The position numbers and the translations under genes are program-made. This document shows positions 1 to 9,836 of a stretch of 64,000 bases of DNA, piece by piece. The first letter of the stretch is position 1. Every line of letters begins with the position of its first letter. A model generated the notes under the pieces. That model searched no databases. It worked only from the letters and a program-made list of their open reading frames with translations, and was not told the DNA's origin. This DNA comes from Rhyzopertha dominica (Eukaryota; Arthropoda; Insecta; Coleoptera; Bostrichidae), in assembly GCA_025024175.1 (NCBI GenBank), contig QCXZ01000045.1, positions 5,249,533 to 5,313,532 of the forward strand, read 5' to 3'.

Positions 1-1697
1 AAGGACGAAGTTTTTCTACTGCCCAAAGCACCGCAAGACATTCTCGCTCCGTGGTACTATACTGTCGTTCTTGTCTGGTCAATGAACGGCTTAAATAACA
101 GATTACTCTCTCTCCATCCTCGGTAGGTTGTGTTAGCACCGCTCCTATGCCAAATCCCGACGCATCTGTCTGAACTTCAAATGGCAAATCATAGTCCGGA
201 CAACTAAGCACAGGAGAAGCAATTAAGGTCTCTTTCATCTGGTTGAAAGCGCGATCACATTCCGGAGACCAACAAAATGCCTTAGATTTCTTTAGCAAAT
301 TTGCTATGGGAGCCACAGTCGTTGCAAAATTAGGTACGAATCTGCGATACCACGAGAAAGATCCTAGCACCCTGCGTACTTCTCTTACCGTTTTCGGCAC
401 AGGCAGCTCCAACATAGCTTTTACCTTTTCAGGGTCCACATGTAAGCCATTGCGATCCACAACATAACCCAAATATTTCATCTGTGGTCGGCAAAACTGG
501 CATTTCTCAAAACTGATCACCAAATTGGCTTCGTGCAAACGCCGAAAGACTTCCTCTAATATTTCCAAATGTTTCTCAAAAGTTTTTGTCACTATGACAA
601 TGTCGTCAAGGTAAACGAACACGTATGGCTCAAGGTCGGCTCCCAATACTTGGTCAATGATTCTTTGCCAAGTCGCTGCCGAATTATGAAGCCCAAAGGG
701 CATCCTTTTAAACTGCCACAATCCTCGATTCGGTACGGTAAACGCCGTGTACTGCTTGCTACTCTCGGCCATTGGTACTTGCCAGTATGCAGATTTTATA
801 TCCAAAGACGATAAATAATGAGCGTTCCGCAATTTATCTAACGTATCGTGTACTTGTGGAAGTGGATAACAGTCTCTAACCGTCACCGAGTTCAATTTCC
901 GAAAATCTACGCAAAATCGGTAACTATTATCTTTTTTCTTCACTAGGACTATCGGAGACGCCCACGGACTGTTAGATTTTTCGATGACATCTAATTCCAA
1001 CATTTCTTTTAAAGCGTTATCGATGTGCTGTTGAATGACCGGCGACACCCTATAATAACGTTGCTTAATTGGCGGCGAGTCCGTCATTATTACATGTTCT
1101 CCAACATTTGTACAACCGAGTTTATTCGTCATTGCTTCCATGTTTTTGTTTATCACGGCATTCAGTTTAACCCTTTCTACCGGCGACAATACCGTTTGAT
1201 CATAAACGCTTTCCACCGCATTTACCGTCTCACCGTTTTGTGAAAACTGCCATTCGTTATTTCTCAAATCGGGTACGATTCCAATTTTTCGCCAAAAATC
1301 TGCCCCTAATATAAGTAAATGTGGCAACTCCGGCACTACTAGTACCTCGATTAAACAAATTCTACCTCGCACTTCAATAGGGATTTCACAAACACCTAGA
1401 GCCTCACACTTTTGGGCATTCGCTACGGTACAAAATATAGATCGCGTTTTATCAAGCGTTATTCCTAATCCACTGACAAATTCCCATCCTTTACTACCCA
1501 AGATGGTTCTTGAAGCACCCGAATCTAACAAACCTAACACAGCATGACCTAAGACATTAACTTTCAAATACGGGCGTTCATCATTTCGTGCGTGATCTAA
1601 AATATAATCTAATATAGCACTAATATCCGAATTGGTCGAGTTAATAACAGGGCCGCTTCCATCCCGACCGACTAAAAGCGACGCCTGGCGTTTCCCG
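1..1697 (-). CDS. Ty3/Gypsy pol polyprotein, partial (protease, reverse transcriptase, RNase H)
   Basis: This minus-strand frame is open from about 1697 to the window edge, so the 3' part (integrase) lies outside. It begins in the -1 frame relative to gag and overlaps its end. Reading inward there is an aspartic protease with the active-site motif LLDSGAS at about 1514-1531, then a reverse transcriptase with the catalytic box YLDD at 602-613, then the start of RNase H with a TDASGFG motif near 150-170. This order is that of Ty3/Gypsy elements. The polyprotein would process gag-pol, copy the genomic RNA into DNA and degrade the template. I see no stop codon in the frame by eye. Identity as Gypsy is secure; the clade is not. 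The long gag and PBS type suggest an Osvaldo-like insect lineage, which is inference. Confidence 0.88.
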
Positions 1698-2988
1698 ATG
1701 AACCTTTGTTGCAATCTGGGCAAGTTCGTTTAGTGTATCCCTCTTTTTTACATCCGTAACAAATTCTTCGCCTCTTTTCTAAACACCCAGCGGCCTTATG
1801 CCCAGGTTTACCGCAATTAAAACATAAAAACTCGGACGTATTATGTTGTGTACACTTTAGCTCCGCAACGGCAACCCTATCCACGTCTTCATTTACTCCC
1901 ACGTATGCTAAATCGGGTTCTAACGCAATAGCCCTACGAGGCGGTGGTTGAAACGCTTCTACCGACTCTCTTTTTGCTTCAAGACGCCTACAAAGGTCAC
2001 GTAATTGAGCTATCGTCTTAACTTCTACCAAACCTAACTGACTTTGGTAAAACGGTGCAATATTTCGAAGAAGAATTTTCAATTTAGCCTCTTCCGAGAT
2101 CGAACATGTGAGCCGCTCAAATAAAGATGACATAATGGCTAAATAAATACCTATAGTTTCATCCGCGCCTTGTGTACGATGCCTAATCTCATCTAACAAT
2201 TTTTCGTTATAATCTGCGGGTTGGAATTCTACTCTCAACTGTTCTACCAGTTCTCCCCAACTACTAACGTACTTCCGCGCATCTCTGTACCAACATAACG
2301 CTTTCCCTGAGAACAGATCAATCGCGCTATTGAATAGAACATCTTCTGAAACATTCCGCGCACCGCAAAGTTCTTGCACCCTTTGAATAAAAGCATTAAC
2401 ACTTAATCCCTTTTTATCGCCTGAAAATTTGACGTCCCACTTATTTACTGGTACTGGTTTAATATAAGTTCGCGGTATTTCGATCGGTGTAGATTGCCCC
2501 CTAGACGGACCTGGTAAATCTATCATAGGCGACTCTAATATACTCAAGGCAGGCGGCACATCAACCCGTTTCTTACTAAACTTTTCTGCTTTATCTTCCA
2601 ATTCTGACATGCCATTCAACACAGACGCTAATAATTTTGATTTTATTTCCAGTTCCTTATCAGTCTCGGCCTTCATTCTATTAATCCTACCCATGACATG
2701 AAATAGCTTTGACTCTATCTTTACAAAACTAGCAGAACTGCGATTATCTTCAAATTTATTTAGCAAGTCCGTTATTTCAGTCAATTTTTCTTCAACCGCC
2801 CTTTTATCCTCTTCATACGTGTACGGATATTGCGGTACCGTAAAACTATTCCCGGTTTCTTCCAACTTCATCGCCCGATTCAAATTTTTTCGCATTTCGT
2901 CAACCGTTCCGATAGCAATCCCACGTACTGACAATTCGTAATTCAATTCATTCTGCGTTAATCTATAAATATTCATTTTCCCAGACAT
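1672..2988 (-). CDS. Gag protein of the Gypsy element, two zinc knuckles
   Basis: Structural gag of about 438 residues. The frame is open up to 3081, but that would start inside the LTR and read through the primer-binding site, so the ATG at 2988 (MSGKMNIY) is preferred. The N-terminal half is rich in charged heptad-like stretches, probably coiled coil. The middle resembles the retrotransposon gag capsid family, with WY and QLRVEFQP motifs. The C-terminus has a CCHC zinc knuckle (CFNCGKPGHKAAGC) and a second, degenerate one (CYGCKKEGYTKRTC) in which Tyr replaces the usual Gly-His part. These bind the RNA genome. The stop TAG at 1672-1674 sits inside the pol overlap, so pol is presumably made by a -1 ribosomal frameshift. 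Gag looks intact. Confidence 0.85.
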   Translation of the reverse strand: MSGKMNIYRLTQNELNYELSVRGIAIGTVDEMRKNLNRAMKLEETGNSFTVPQYPYTYEEDKRAVEEKLTEITDLLNKFEDNRSSASFVKIESKLFHVMGRINRMKAETDKELEIKSKLLASVLNGMSELEDKAEKFSKKRVDVPPALSILESPMIDLPGPSRGQSTPIEIPRTYIKPVPVNKWDVKFSGDKKGLSVNAFIQRVQELCGARNVSEDVLFNSAIDLFSGKALCWYRDARKYVSSWGELVEQLRVEFQPADYNEKLLDEIRHRTQGADETIGIYLAIMSSLFERLTCSISEEAKLKILLRNIAPFYQSQLGLVEVKTIAQLRDLCRRLEAKRESVEAFQPPPRRAIALEPDLAYVGVNEDVDRVAVAELKCTQHNTSEFLCFNCGKPGHKAAGCLEKRRRICYGCKKEGYTKRTCPDCNKGSSGNARRRF

Positions 2989-3049
2989 CTTGGAAATAAT
3001 TTTAGAGGAAACCAAATAGATACCAAACAGCAACAATAAAAAAATGATG

Positions 3050-3067
3050 GCCCCACGTTGGGCGCCA
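3050..3067 (-). promoter_or_regulatory. Primer-binding site of the Gypsy element, tRNA-Lys type
   Basis: On the minus strand the sequence reads TGGCGCCCAACGTGGGGC. It is complementary to the 3' end of an insect tRNA-Lys(CUU) as I remember it. It sits four bases inside the LTR edge (TGTGACG starts at 3072 on the plus strand), exactly where minus-strand DNA synthesis is primed. This fixes the element's orientation and the inner LTR boundary. Confidence 0.75.
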
Positions 3068-3071
3068 AATA

Positions 3072-4070
3072 TGTGACGCAAAAAAATTATAACAATTAAA
3101 TACTTGTATTAAAACTAAAACAAGGCAATAAATCCCCTACCGGAGTATGATACACGGGGTAGATGCCAGCTAACCCAATGGAGATGGGCTGGGTTAAAAA
3201 CAAAGACTTGCCTGAGCGCCACTTGGTTTAACTACCCCCTTGCGTAGCGGAATAAACCAAGAAATTCCAGGTAGGTATAAAAACGATTTGTAATGACTGA
3301 TAAAAGCACTAGTAATATATAAATAAATTTAATATCTCCCGTGGATGAAAGTATAATTACAGGTAAGTATGCAACTAAATATTAGGGCGATATTCACAAA
3401 AAAATTACTAATCCGTAGCGCAAATCGATGACTAAAAGTTCATCTAAATAATCAACAAAATAATTAAACGCATCAAAAAATCTCCGTCGATTTGATCGCT
3501 CGGATAAATAACTATTCAATTATTGAGTCAATACTTTTCTGACAAAACAAAAAAAAAGAAACAAACAAAATGTTCAATTTCTTCACCGTACGTGTACACG
3601 TTCAGTTTACAAATAAACGTTTTCTACAATTACTTAATGAATCAAACAATTACCAATAGTTGCGCGTTTCGATAAATCCAGATGAACTATAGCTGATTTA
3701 ATTAAATGCAAACGTCTATAAATATGCTGTTTTCGCGACTAGTCAATAAAAAAAACTGTACAACACATTTGTCATGCAACTTATCTGGTTTTCCTATAAA
3801 TGCTTTACGAATTTTAGGGCGAATTGTGGCTCTCTAGACGGCTTCGGGATGGGCAGCGATGACAATCGTACGGGCTGTTAATACGGTGAACCAATCCTTC
3901 AGGATGTCCCACAGATCCGACGGTCAAACGGGAACAGGAGCGCACCTCCCTGACAAGGGCACGTAGATGATAGACACCGCGATATAAAAGCGATTTATGC
4001 CGGGATTAAAAACCCTAAAATAGGATAAGACAATGCGTATTGGCCCTAGACACAGCAATGACAGAAAAAT
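3072..4070 (-). repeat. Putative LTR of the Gypsy element (outer edge unresolved)
   Basis: The inner edge is set by the primer-binding site: on the element's strand the LTR ends in GCGTCACA. The stretch beyond lacks coding capacity, contains short TATA-like runs and is of the size expected for long-LTR insect Gypsy elements. Only one LTR lies in the window, so the outer end cannot be fixed by comparison. The end coordinate is a guess: a 600-1300 bp LTR is plausible. Confidence 0.45.
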
Positions 4071-4547
4071 ATTAAATAGTTACCTCTTCTGTCGAGGGTT
4101 TTGATTGGAATCCGTTATTCTGCTCTGATTTCCGCGGGGAACGTGGTTTGTGAATTTGAATCCTGTCGAACGACAGATCGAAGATCCAGTACCTTAATCT
4201 CAAAACAACCAACTGGACACTTCCTTGAGCGAATAGGGCAGTACCTCCCTCAATCATAAGGAATCTTAATGAAGATTTTACACTTGCCCTATCGCTATTC
4301 ACGCTAAACCACAAGCTGTTTTCGATTCTAATTCAAAGCATTTTTCTCGCCGAATCCCTGGCTTATCAGCGCGTAAAAAAGACCAGTCGAATACAGAAAA
4401 AGCCCATGTCCACAAAACATACGCCTAGAGCCATCTTTCTCGTGACGAAGAATACACACAAATAATAAAACAGTTATCTTTAACTAGAAATTTTCTAAAT
4501 TGGTATTTGGAAATATTAAGACCTTTTTTATAAACGGTGTCAATGAG

Positions 4548-4912
4548 CTATAGCTTCGAACGTGGATTTTGAACCGTTACAACCATATCACATTTCTTAG
4601 AAGTGGAGTTAGGTGCCTGATTGATTTGGACATTGTGGCATGGTGCATTGTCGATGACGATTACTGATTTTTCAGGTAGGTTGGGGATTAACCTTTCTCG
4701 GACCCATTTACCATAATTTTCGGAATTCGTTTCATTATGGTAATCGCCTGTTTTCGTTCCCCGCTTGAATATTAAAAGACAATTCGGAACAAAGCCCATT
4801 TTTCCACCTGCATGTACCATTATTAAACGATTGCCCTTTTGTATGTTTTTAAATAATCCCTCGTTGCTCCCGTCGCTCCAACCCTTGGTACTAGTATGTA
4901 CTGTATAAAGCT
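4548..4912 (-). pseudogene. Tc1/IS630-type transposase fragment (DDE domain)
   Basis: A minus-strand fragment of about 120 residues with KGWSDGS near its start and VIVIDNAPCHN in the middle. The second motif carries the second catalytic Asp of the Tc1/IS630-like DDE superfamily; the following TSKKCDM resembles the conserved TSNTRKxD stretch of an insect-wide group of such transposases. A TTTTTTGCAG acceptor directly precedes the fragment at 4913, so it was probably an internal or last exon. The first Asp domain and the C-terminal Asp/Glu are missing, so this is a relic. Confidence 0.6.
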
Positions 4913-5277
4913 GCAAAAAATATTTGCAGTAATACTCAAATGTTACATCAAGGAAAATAATTTCCGCTTTACAAAGNTATTAAAAATTTGTTTTGCTACT
5001 AAATAATATTATATTTGAACTAGAATTATTTGTTAAAACAAAATTTTCTTGTTTGGTTGTAGTACAACCATTGATTTCATAATTAAGCAAAATTCTGCAG
5101 GCAGCAGGACATGCTGGAATAATTGTGGCCCTTTTTTTCTAAATAACATGTTGCTGTGAACACTCTCTCGTTCAATAGCTGAGCTACCGGCTTAACGTTC
5201 ATAATATTGTTAGAAAAATTAATATGCTTGTTCGTTAATTTACTCGTAGTTGCTAAGGTCCTTTTGACGACTGTAAA

Positions 5278-5835
5278 TTATGCAGTTCTTTTAAGTAATG
5301 CCAAATAATCGCGTTGGTGCCTGCATAGATTACATTTCTGCCTTATAAAGTATTTCTTAGAAATTTTAACGTATGCAATGCATCTAGAAATTTTCTCGTT
5401 AGTAACTGGGTTCAAAAACCATGGTTTAATATCGGGTCCGTAAGGAAATTTGCACCGAAAACTTTGCCCATATTTTAGATTAACTGGTGCACATAAACAT
5501 TTATACAATGTAACTGTGCAAGAAATTTTTGCAAAAGCTGTGCCCTTTGAATTGCATTTGATGATTTTATTAGGAAATAGCCTGAACGTATATTCCAACA
5601 TCTATTTAGACTCACTGCAATAAAAACTAACGCATTGCTTGCTTTTGGAACATTATAGTCTTGTGGCATCTCCGTTCCTAAATCTACCCCTCCATAAAAT
5701 TTAGAGCCATCAAAAACAATTGTTCGCGTATGAACATTTCATCAACGACAATATTTACAAAAGTATTTTTTTCATTTGTTTGATCCTATATCGCTTGAAA
5801 TGCTTCAGCGGTTAATCCTGGTTTACGATCGACGG
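5278..5835 (-). pseudogene. P-element/THAP9-like transposase relic
   Basis: The minus strand reads, with frame changes and one stop, a series of motifs typical of the RNase-H core of P-element and THAP9 transposases. These are VDEMFIREQL (first catalytic Asp), DGSKFYGGVDLGT and ALVFIAVSLNR. In order they match the start of the catalytic domain. At least two frameshifts (near 5700 and 5600) and an in-frame TAG break it. The THAP DNA-binding domain and the C-terminal catalytic Glu are not seen. A longer P-like ORF lies at 62.1 kb and another relic at 23.3-24.1 kb. Confidence 0.55.
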
Positions 5836-5850
5836 TGCTGTACCAGTTCC

Positions 5851-6620
5851 TCAATGTTGTTTGTTTGACGCACAAATTGGTAGGTTTTTTGGTGAATAAA
5901 AATATAGAGTTAACGTTGGAAAGTAGGGATTTGTAATTTTTGCATCGCAAACAAACAAATTGTACAATCTTAGAGACAATCCTAGCGAATTCAGTCCATA
6001 TAAACTGAACAATGTGAAAGTTTTTATTGTACTACATGTATAGTTAGTTTCAAGCGGCTTATTGCGATGAAAATCCGTGTCCTTTGTTGAATTTATCAAA
6101 TTTTAAGAATATATCTCCAACTGCTGTAGTTAATTACCGACAACAAAACGAACAGATTAAGACGGGCTCTATAAATATTAAAGTGGAGTTTGAAACGGGA
6201 AGTGGAGGCATACCAGCCAATAGGTCAGCGTTCTGTTTATTGCTCCATGATAGAATATTCGATTACTCCTCTACTCACTGTGGATGTGATACGGTTGATA
6301 TAAATGCTCGGTCGAAATCGAGGAATGGATAGCTTTTATTTCTCTTCGTTGATATCCTGCTAACCATGGCTCGAGCGTCATCGTCAACAACGAACTNGAT
6401 TGTGATGTACGTCTAGGATCTAAGAGGAAAGGACAACGATTTTATTTTTAAAGAGGTTGCAGGTTGCGGTTTCAACAGCTGTTGGAACTTCTTCTTTCTC
6501 CATTTCTTCCATCATTGCAGGGTTGCTGGTTACGTTCGTACATTGACCTAGGACATTCTGTGTCTTTCTGGTATATCTATTGCAATTTCTTGTTCTCCTG
6601 CGATTATGGGATGATCTATT
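5851..6620. other. Unassigned stretch with a short coding-like ORF
   Basis: No family recognised. The plus frame at 6084-6332 (82 residues) contains NIKVEFETGSGG and SAFCLLLHDRIFDYS and looks protein-like rather than random: it has alternating hydrophobics and balanced composition. It has no partner and ends without a visible domain. An N at 6397 marks an uncertain base. It may be a fragment of a mobile-element gene. Confidence 0.3.
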
Positions 6621-6622
6621 AA

Positions 6623-7099
6623 TTATTCGGTCGGCACCTCGTCAGTATACTGTTCTATTTCTCCCATTTCGATGTCCTCTTCAGTTGGCATTGGAGTGTA
6701 TCCTTTGTTTCTGTTAAATAAAACTGCAGCACCAATAGCAGGTGTTCCAAATGCAGCAGCAGTAGCGGCTATTGTTGTATTTGGATTTCCATTAAAATAT
6801 TCACTTTCTTCAGGCAAAGTTTCTCCCGGTTCCCGAGTAATATTATGTGCGATTGCGTATGTTTTATATGCGTCTTCAGCATTTTGTAATACGTTCTGGT
6901 TTACACTACACACGTACACGTTAAATAAATTTAATGCACTAAAATCGCGAATTTGTACTCGTGTTAATTTAGTATAGTAAAAATCACCATCACTCAAATC
7001 AAATTCCTTTGTTATCCACCTTTGCTCTTGTTCGCTTAATTTTGTACCGTTACCATCATAATAACTGTGAATATGCTCTAAATCCATAATGGCCGTCAT
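6623..7099 (-). CDS. Unidentified ORF, 158 aa, with a small-residue hydrophobic segment
   Basis: A clean minus-strand ORF starting at ATG 7099 (an internal ATG lies four codons on) and ending in an acidic tail (EEDIEMGEIEQYTDE). The first 100 residues are mixed charged and aromatic. They are followed by GNPNTT and a run rich in Ala, Gly and Thr (about residues 108-128) that could be membrane-active or a flexible linker. I do not recognise the family. Possible identities include a structural protein of an integrated virus-like element or a piece of a transposon gene; neither is supported by a motif. No flanking repeats were found. Confidence 0.4.
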   Translation of the reverse strand: MTAIMDLEHIHSYYDGNGTKLSEQEQRWITKEFDLSDGDFYYTKLTRVQIRDFSALNLFNVYVCSVNQNVLQNAEDAYKTYAIAHNITREPGETLPEESEYFNGNPNTTIAATAAAFGTPAIGAAVLFNRNKGYTPMPTEEDIEMGEIEQYTDEVPTE

Positions 7100-7494
7100 G
7101 TTTTCAAGTCTCCGGATACGCGTATATTGAATTTTAATCGTAAGTACATTAGTTTATTAATGTTATAATAAATTTCATTTATTACTCTAAAAGTATATGC
7201 GTGCGCCATCTAGCGGTCAGTAGTCGTCGTCACAGAGCGTCGAGAGCACCGAGTAGAGCGACCTGTAATACCCACCCACCCTGCTATACTTTCTAACTAA
7301 GTTTAGATATCGTTAAGATTTTTATATTAGTCTCTAGGCCTTGTTTTTTTCGATCATTATGTATTCATAACAACTTACACGTACATATTTTCTCCTCCGT
7401 GATTTTTCTTGAACACCCTAATTTACAGTTTCCTCCACATGGAAGTCGCAGTTGTTTGGCTCTCATTTCATTCTTGGTTTTTGACGCGGATATA

Positions 7495-8828
7495 CAGGAT
7501 GCTTCAAAAAAATGTATACACACTTTGAACTTCCATAGAAAATTTATTTACCGTTCTACAAAGTTAAATTTCAGGAAAATAGAAAGCTGAAAGTCCTTTG
7601 TAAATGAAACATAAATAACAAATGTTAATACTGTTCAAATTGGTGACCTGCAGCATCAATACAATTCTGAGTACGAGTCACCACTGATTCTGTACATCGT
7701 ATCAAAACGTCCAATGAGATTTCTCTACACACTGCTTGAATCTCATTCCAAAGAATGTCTAGGTTACGTGGTTTACGTTTGTACACCTCATCTTTTACTG
7801 TGCCCCACAAGAAGAAATCCAGTGGTGTAAGGTCTGGAGAGCGTGCTAGAAACTCGATTGGCCCCCTGCGTCCTATCCACTGGCCCGACAAATTTTGATC
7901 CAGGTAAGCTCGTACGTCCCTGTGATAGTGCGGCGGAGCACCATCTTGTTGAAAATAAAAATCATCATTACGCTATAATGCACGAATGGCAGGAAATATG
8001 GAATCAGCAAGCATTGTTAGGTAATTAATACCAGTTACAGTGCCTTAAAATCGAAAAGGTCCAATGAGTCCCCTTGAAGACAAACCGCACCACACATTTA
8101 CACCAGGCAAATTTACAGCTTTTTCAATTGTAATGTGAGGATTTTCTTCACCCCAGTAAACACAATTGTGCCTATTGACAGTTCCATTAAGTTTGAATTG
8201 GGCTTCATCCGACCAAATGATGCTACCCATAAATCCCGGTTCACGTATCACCATCTCCTGAATCCATTCACAAAATTGCAACCTTCGATCTGGATCGTCG
8301 TCATTTAGCTGTTGCACCAGCCTTGGAATGTAAACACGATACTTGCCTCTCTTCAGAATGCGTAGCACGCTGCTAGCACTTACATCACTTTCACGTGCCC
8401 CTTGCCTTGAAGATTTGTTAGGAGAGCGTTGAAACAGTTCCAAGACTGCCGTTGATGACTCATCACTTGTAGCTGTTCGAGGCCGACCTGAATGACCTTT
8501 ATGCACATCACACACTGTTCCATGAACTTCGAATTTGTCTCGTATGCGTGTAATTGTTAATCTTGAAGGTGGTTCTGTATCATACTCCCTTCTCCACTGT
8601 CTTTGAACTTCATTTACATTCTCAAACTTCCAGTACCACTTAATAATCTGCTTACGTTCTTCAAAACTCAAACGTACGTCCCCCATGTTGATATTACAAA
8701 TTCCAACTGATAATATAACATAGAGGGACGATTATGCTGGCACCTGGCGAAGAAATATAACATTAGCCTTGTAGAGCGGGAAAACTACAATAGTTTAAAG
8801 TGTGTATACATTTTTTTGAAGCACCCTG
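7495..8828 (-). mobile_element. Complete Tc1/mariner element, DD41D (rosa-type)
   Basis: The 1,334-bp element is bounded by near-perfect 36-bp TIRs: CAGGATGCTTCAAAAAAATG at 7495 and its counterpart CAGGGTGCTTCAAAAAAATG reading inward from 8828, with two mismatches overall. It is flanked by TA on both sides (7493-7494 and 8829-8830), the invariant Tc1/mariner target duplication. One transposase gene fills the inside on the minus strand. It is inserted in an older coding-like sequence whose pieces flank it. Confidence 0.9.
7625..8686 (-). pseudogene. DD41D mariner transposase with two nonsense codons
   Basis: A single frame of 354 codons from ATG 8686 to 7625. It has an N-terminal helix-turn-helix region, a GHSGRPRT linker, then the DDE/D core: first Asp in IIWSDEAQF, second in YFQQDGAPPHY, third in SPDLTPLDFFLWG. 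Counting from the second to the third Asp gives 41 intervening residues, the DD41D spacing of the rosa group. The frame is broken by TAA at 8045-8047 (after GPFRF) and by one TAG near 7970, with no frameshift. So the copy is dead but recently so. A trans-active copy could still mobilise it because the TIRs are intact. Confidence 0.85.
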
Positions 8829-8832
8829 TATA

Positions 8833-9045
8833 TGCCAGTCCCGAATTTCGTTTGATTTTTGATCGTCTAATAGCTCAGGTTTCTGGATTAGCTTTCCTTT
8901 TTCTTGATTTTTTCTTAATGGTTGTTTGGTCGTCAGAATTGGTATCCGAGGTATCTGATTGTTCTATAGTTTGACTTTCAAACTCATCAGGATTCTCTGT
9001 TTGGTTTAGATCATGGTTTTCAGATTTATCAGGTGTAGAGTATTA
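8833..9045 (-). pseudogene. Coding-like flank interrupted by the DD41D insertion
   Basis: The minus strand reads an acidic, Ser/Thr/Asp-rich stretch followed by a basic KKKSRKRK cluster and RRSKIKRNSGLAY. Across the mariner insertion, at 7400-7470, the same strand continues with MRAKQLRLPCGGNCKLGCSR. The Cys-rich part recalls a region found near the N-terminus of a widespread insect transposon protein, but I cannot name it. It was decayed before the insertion, with a stop and frame changes. Confidence 0.35.
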
Positions 9046-9600
9046 TACGCGTGGTTGTTCGAGTTAATCGAACGTTCGCGAAACCGGCGCACAAGCGGCT
9101 CTTTTTAAAGTACACTTGCGTCCCATGCACTGAATAAAATTATTTAATAATATAAATTACAGATAAAATTGAAACACTACTACTAAACTTCTCACAACCA
9201 ACAATCTTTGAGGTTTTACAATATTTCGTATTCGGCTCTTGAAAAGTAACTAACTATATGAATGTTTGTGCCCTTACAAGTAAACTCCTAGTTGTACACT
9301 ATTGGTTACCCTACCCTTTCTCGCAAACTGAAATAGCCAATCGGAAATAAATACGTATTGGAAATTTGGTGAAGGTAAAATTGTGGGGAATTCCGTTATA
9401 AGGTATGAAAGGGTAGGTTTACAGCACCAGATGCGGGGTTGAAAAAACCACTAGTCTACGGGTTAGCTGAATTGACCGACGACAAAGGGACCGTCGTTAT
9501 AAAATATGGTAAAATGCAAACTTTACAAATGGCATATGACAATAGTCGGCAAATATCAAAGAGCATAAGGGTCCGCGGAAATGAGCAATAAAATATAAGG
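9046..9600. other. No gene seen
   Basis: AT-rich spacer. The only notable feature is a short palindromic cluster around 9058-9082 (TTCGAGTTAATCGAACGTTCG). No coding frame or family resemblance was found. Confidence 0.3.
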
Positions 9601-9613
9601 TTTAAAATTGGGA

Positions 9614-9614
<1 letters not shown>

Positions 9615-9652
<38 letters not shown>
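9615..9652. repeat. (AT)n microsatellite at the left end of the first PLE
   Basis: A pure AT dinucleotide run of about 38 bp. A shorter AT run bounds the other side of the same element at 11206-11220. Open frames here encoding Ile-Tyr repeats are artefacts of the repeat. Confidence 0.9.
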
Positions 9653-9655
<3 letters not shown>

Positions 9656-9752
9656 ATCTTTAAGATTTCTGCGAGTATAGCATGTGTTATTATTAACATA
9701 CCTTTCAAAGTTTTCTCGCATGGGGTGTGAAAAGCTCCGTGCAGAGTCTGTT

Positions 9753-9794
9753 CCACGACGTTTCGATGAAATATCATTCATCATCTTCTAGTGG
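9753..9794 (-). ncRNA. Hammerhead-ribozyme-like motif in the PLE tail
   Basis: On the minus strand CCAC and GTGG close a 42-nt unit. It holds a 6-bp stem (GATGAA/TTCATC, 6-nt loop) followed directly by GAAACGTC. PLE terminal repeats are known to carry minimal hammerhead ribozymes with this layout. The CUGAUGA core is not canonical here (TAGAAGAT), so activity is doubtful. The inverted arm at 11110 carries only the second half. Confidence 0.4.
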
Positions 9795-9836
9795 TAAATT
9801 GTTAAGTTTTTGAAATCTTTTTGACAATGTCAAAAT

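Noticed and set aside
4072..4314. 80-codon minus ORF beyond the Gypsy LTR
   Set aside because: No motif, no partner, and it lies at the uncertain LTR border; a following GT could be a donor but nothing supports an exon.
7201..7220. GCGCCATCTAGCGG as a CTCF-type insulator site
   Set aside because: A single short motif match without context; similar words (gcgccatct) recur near 21998 and are common in insect transposons.
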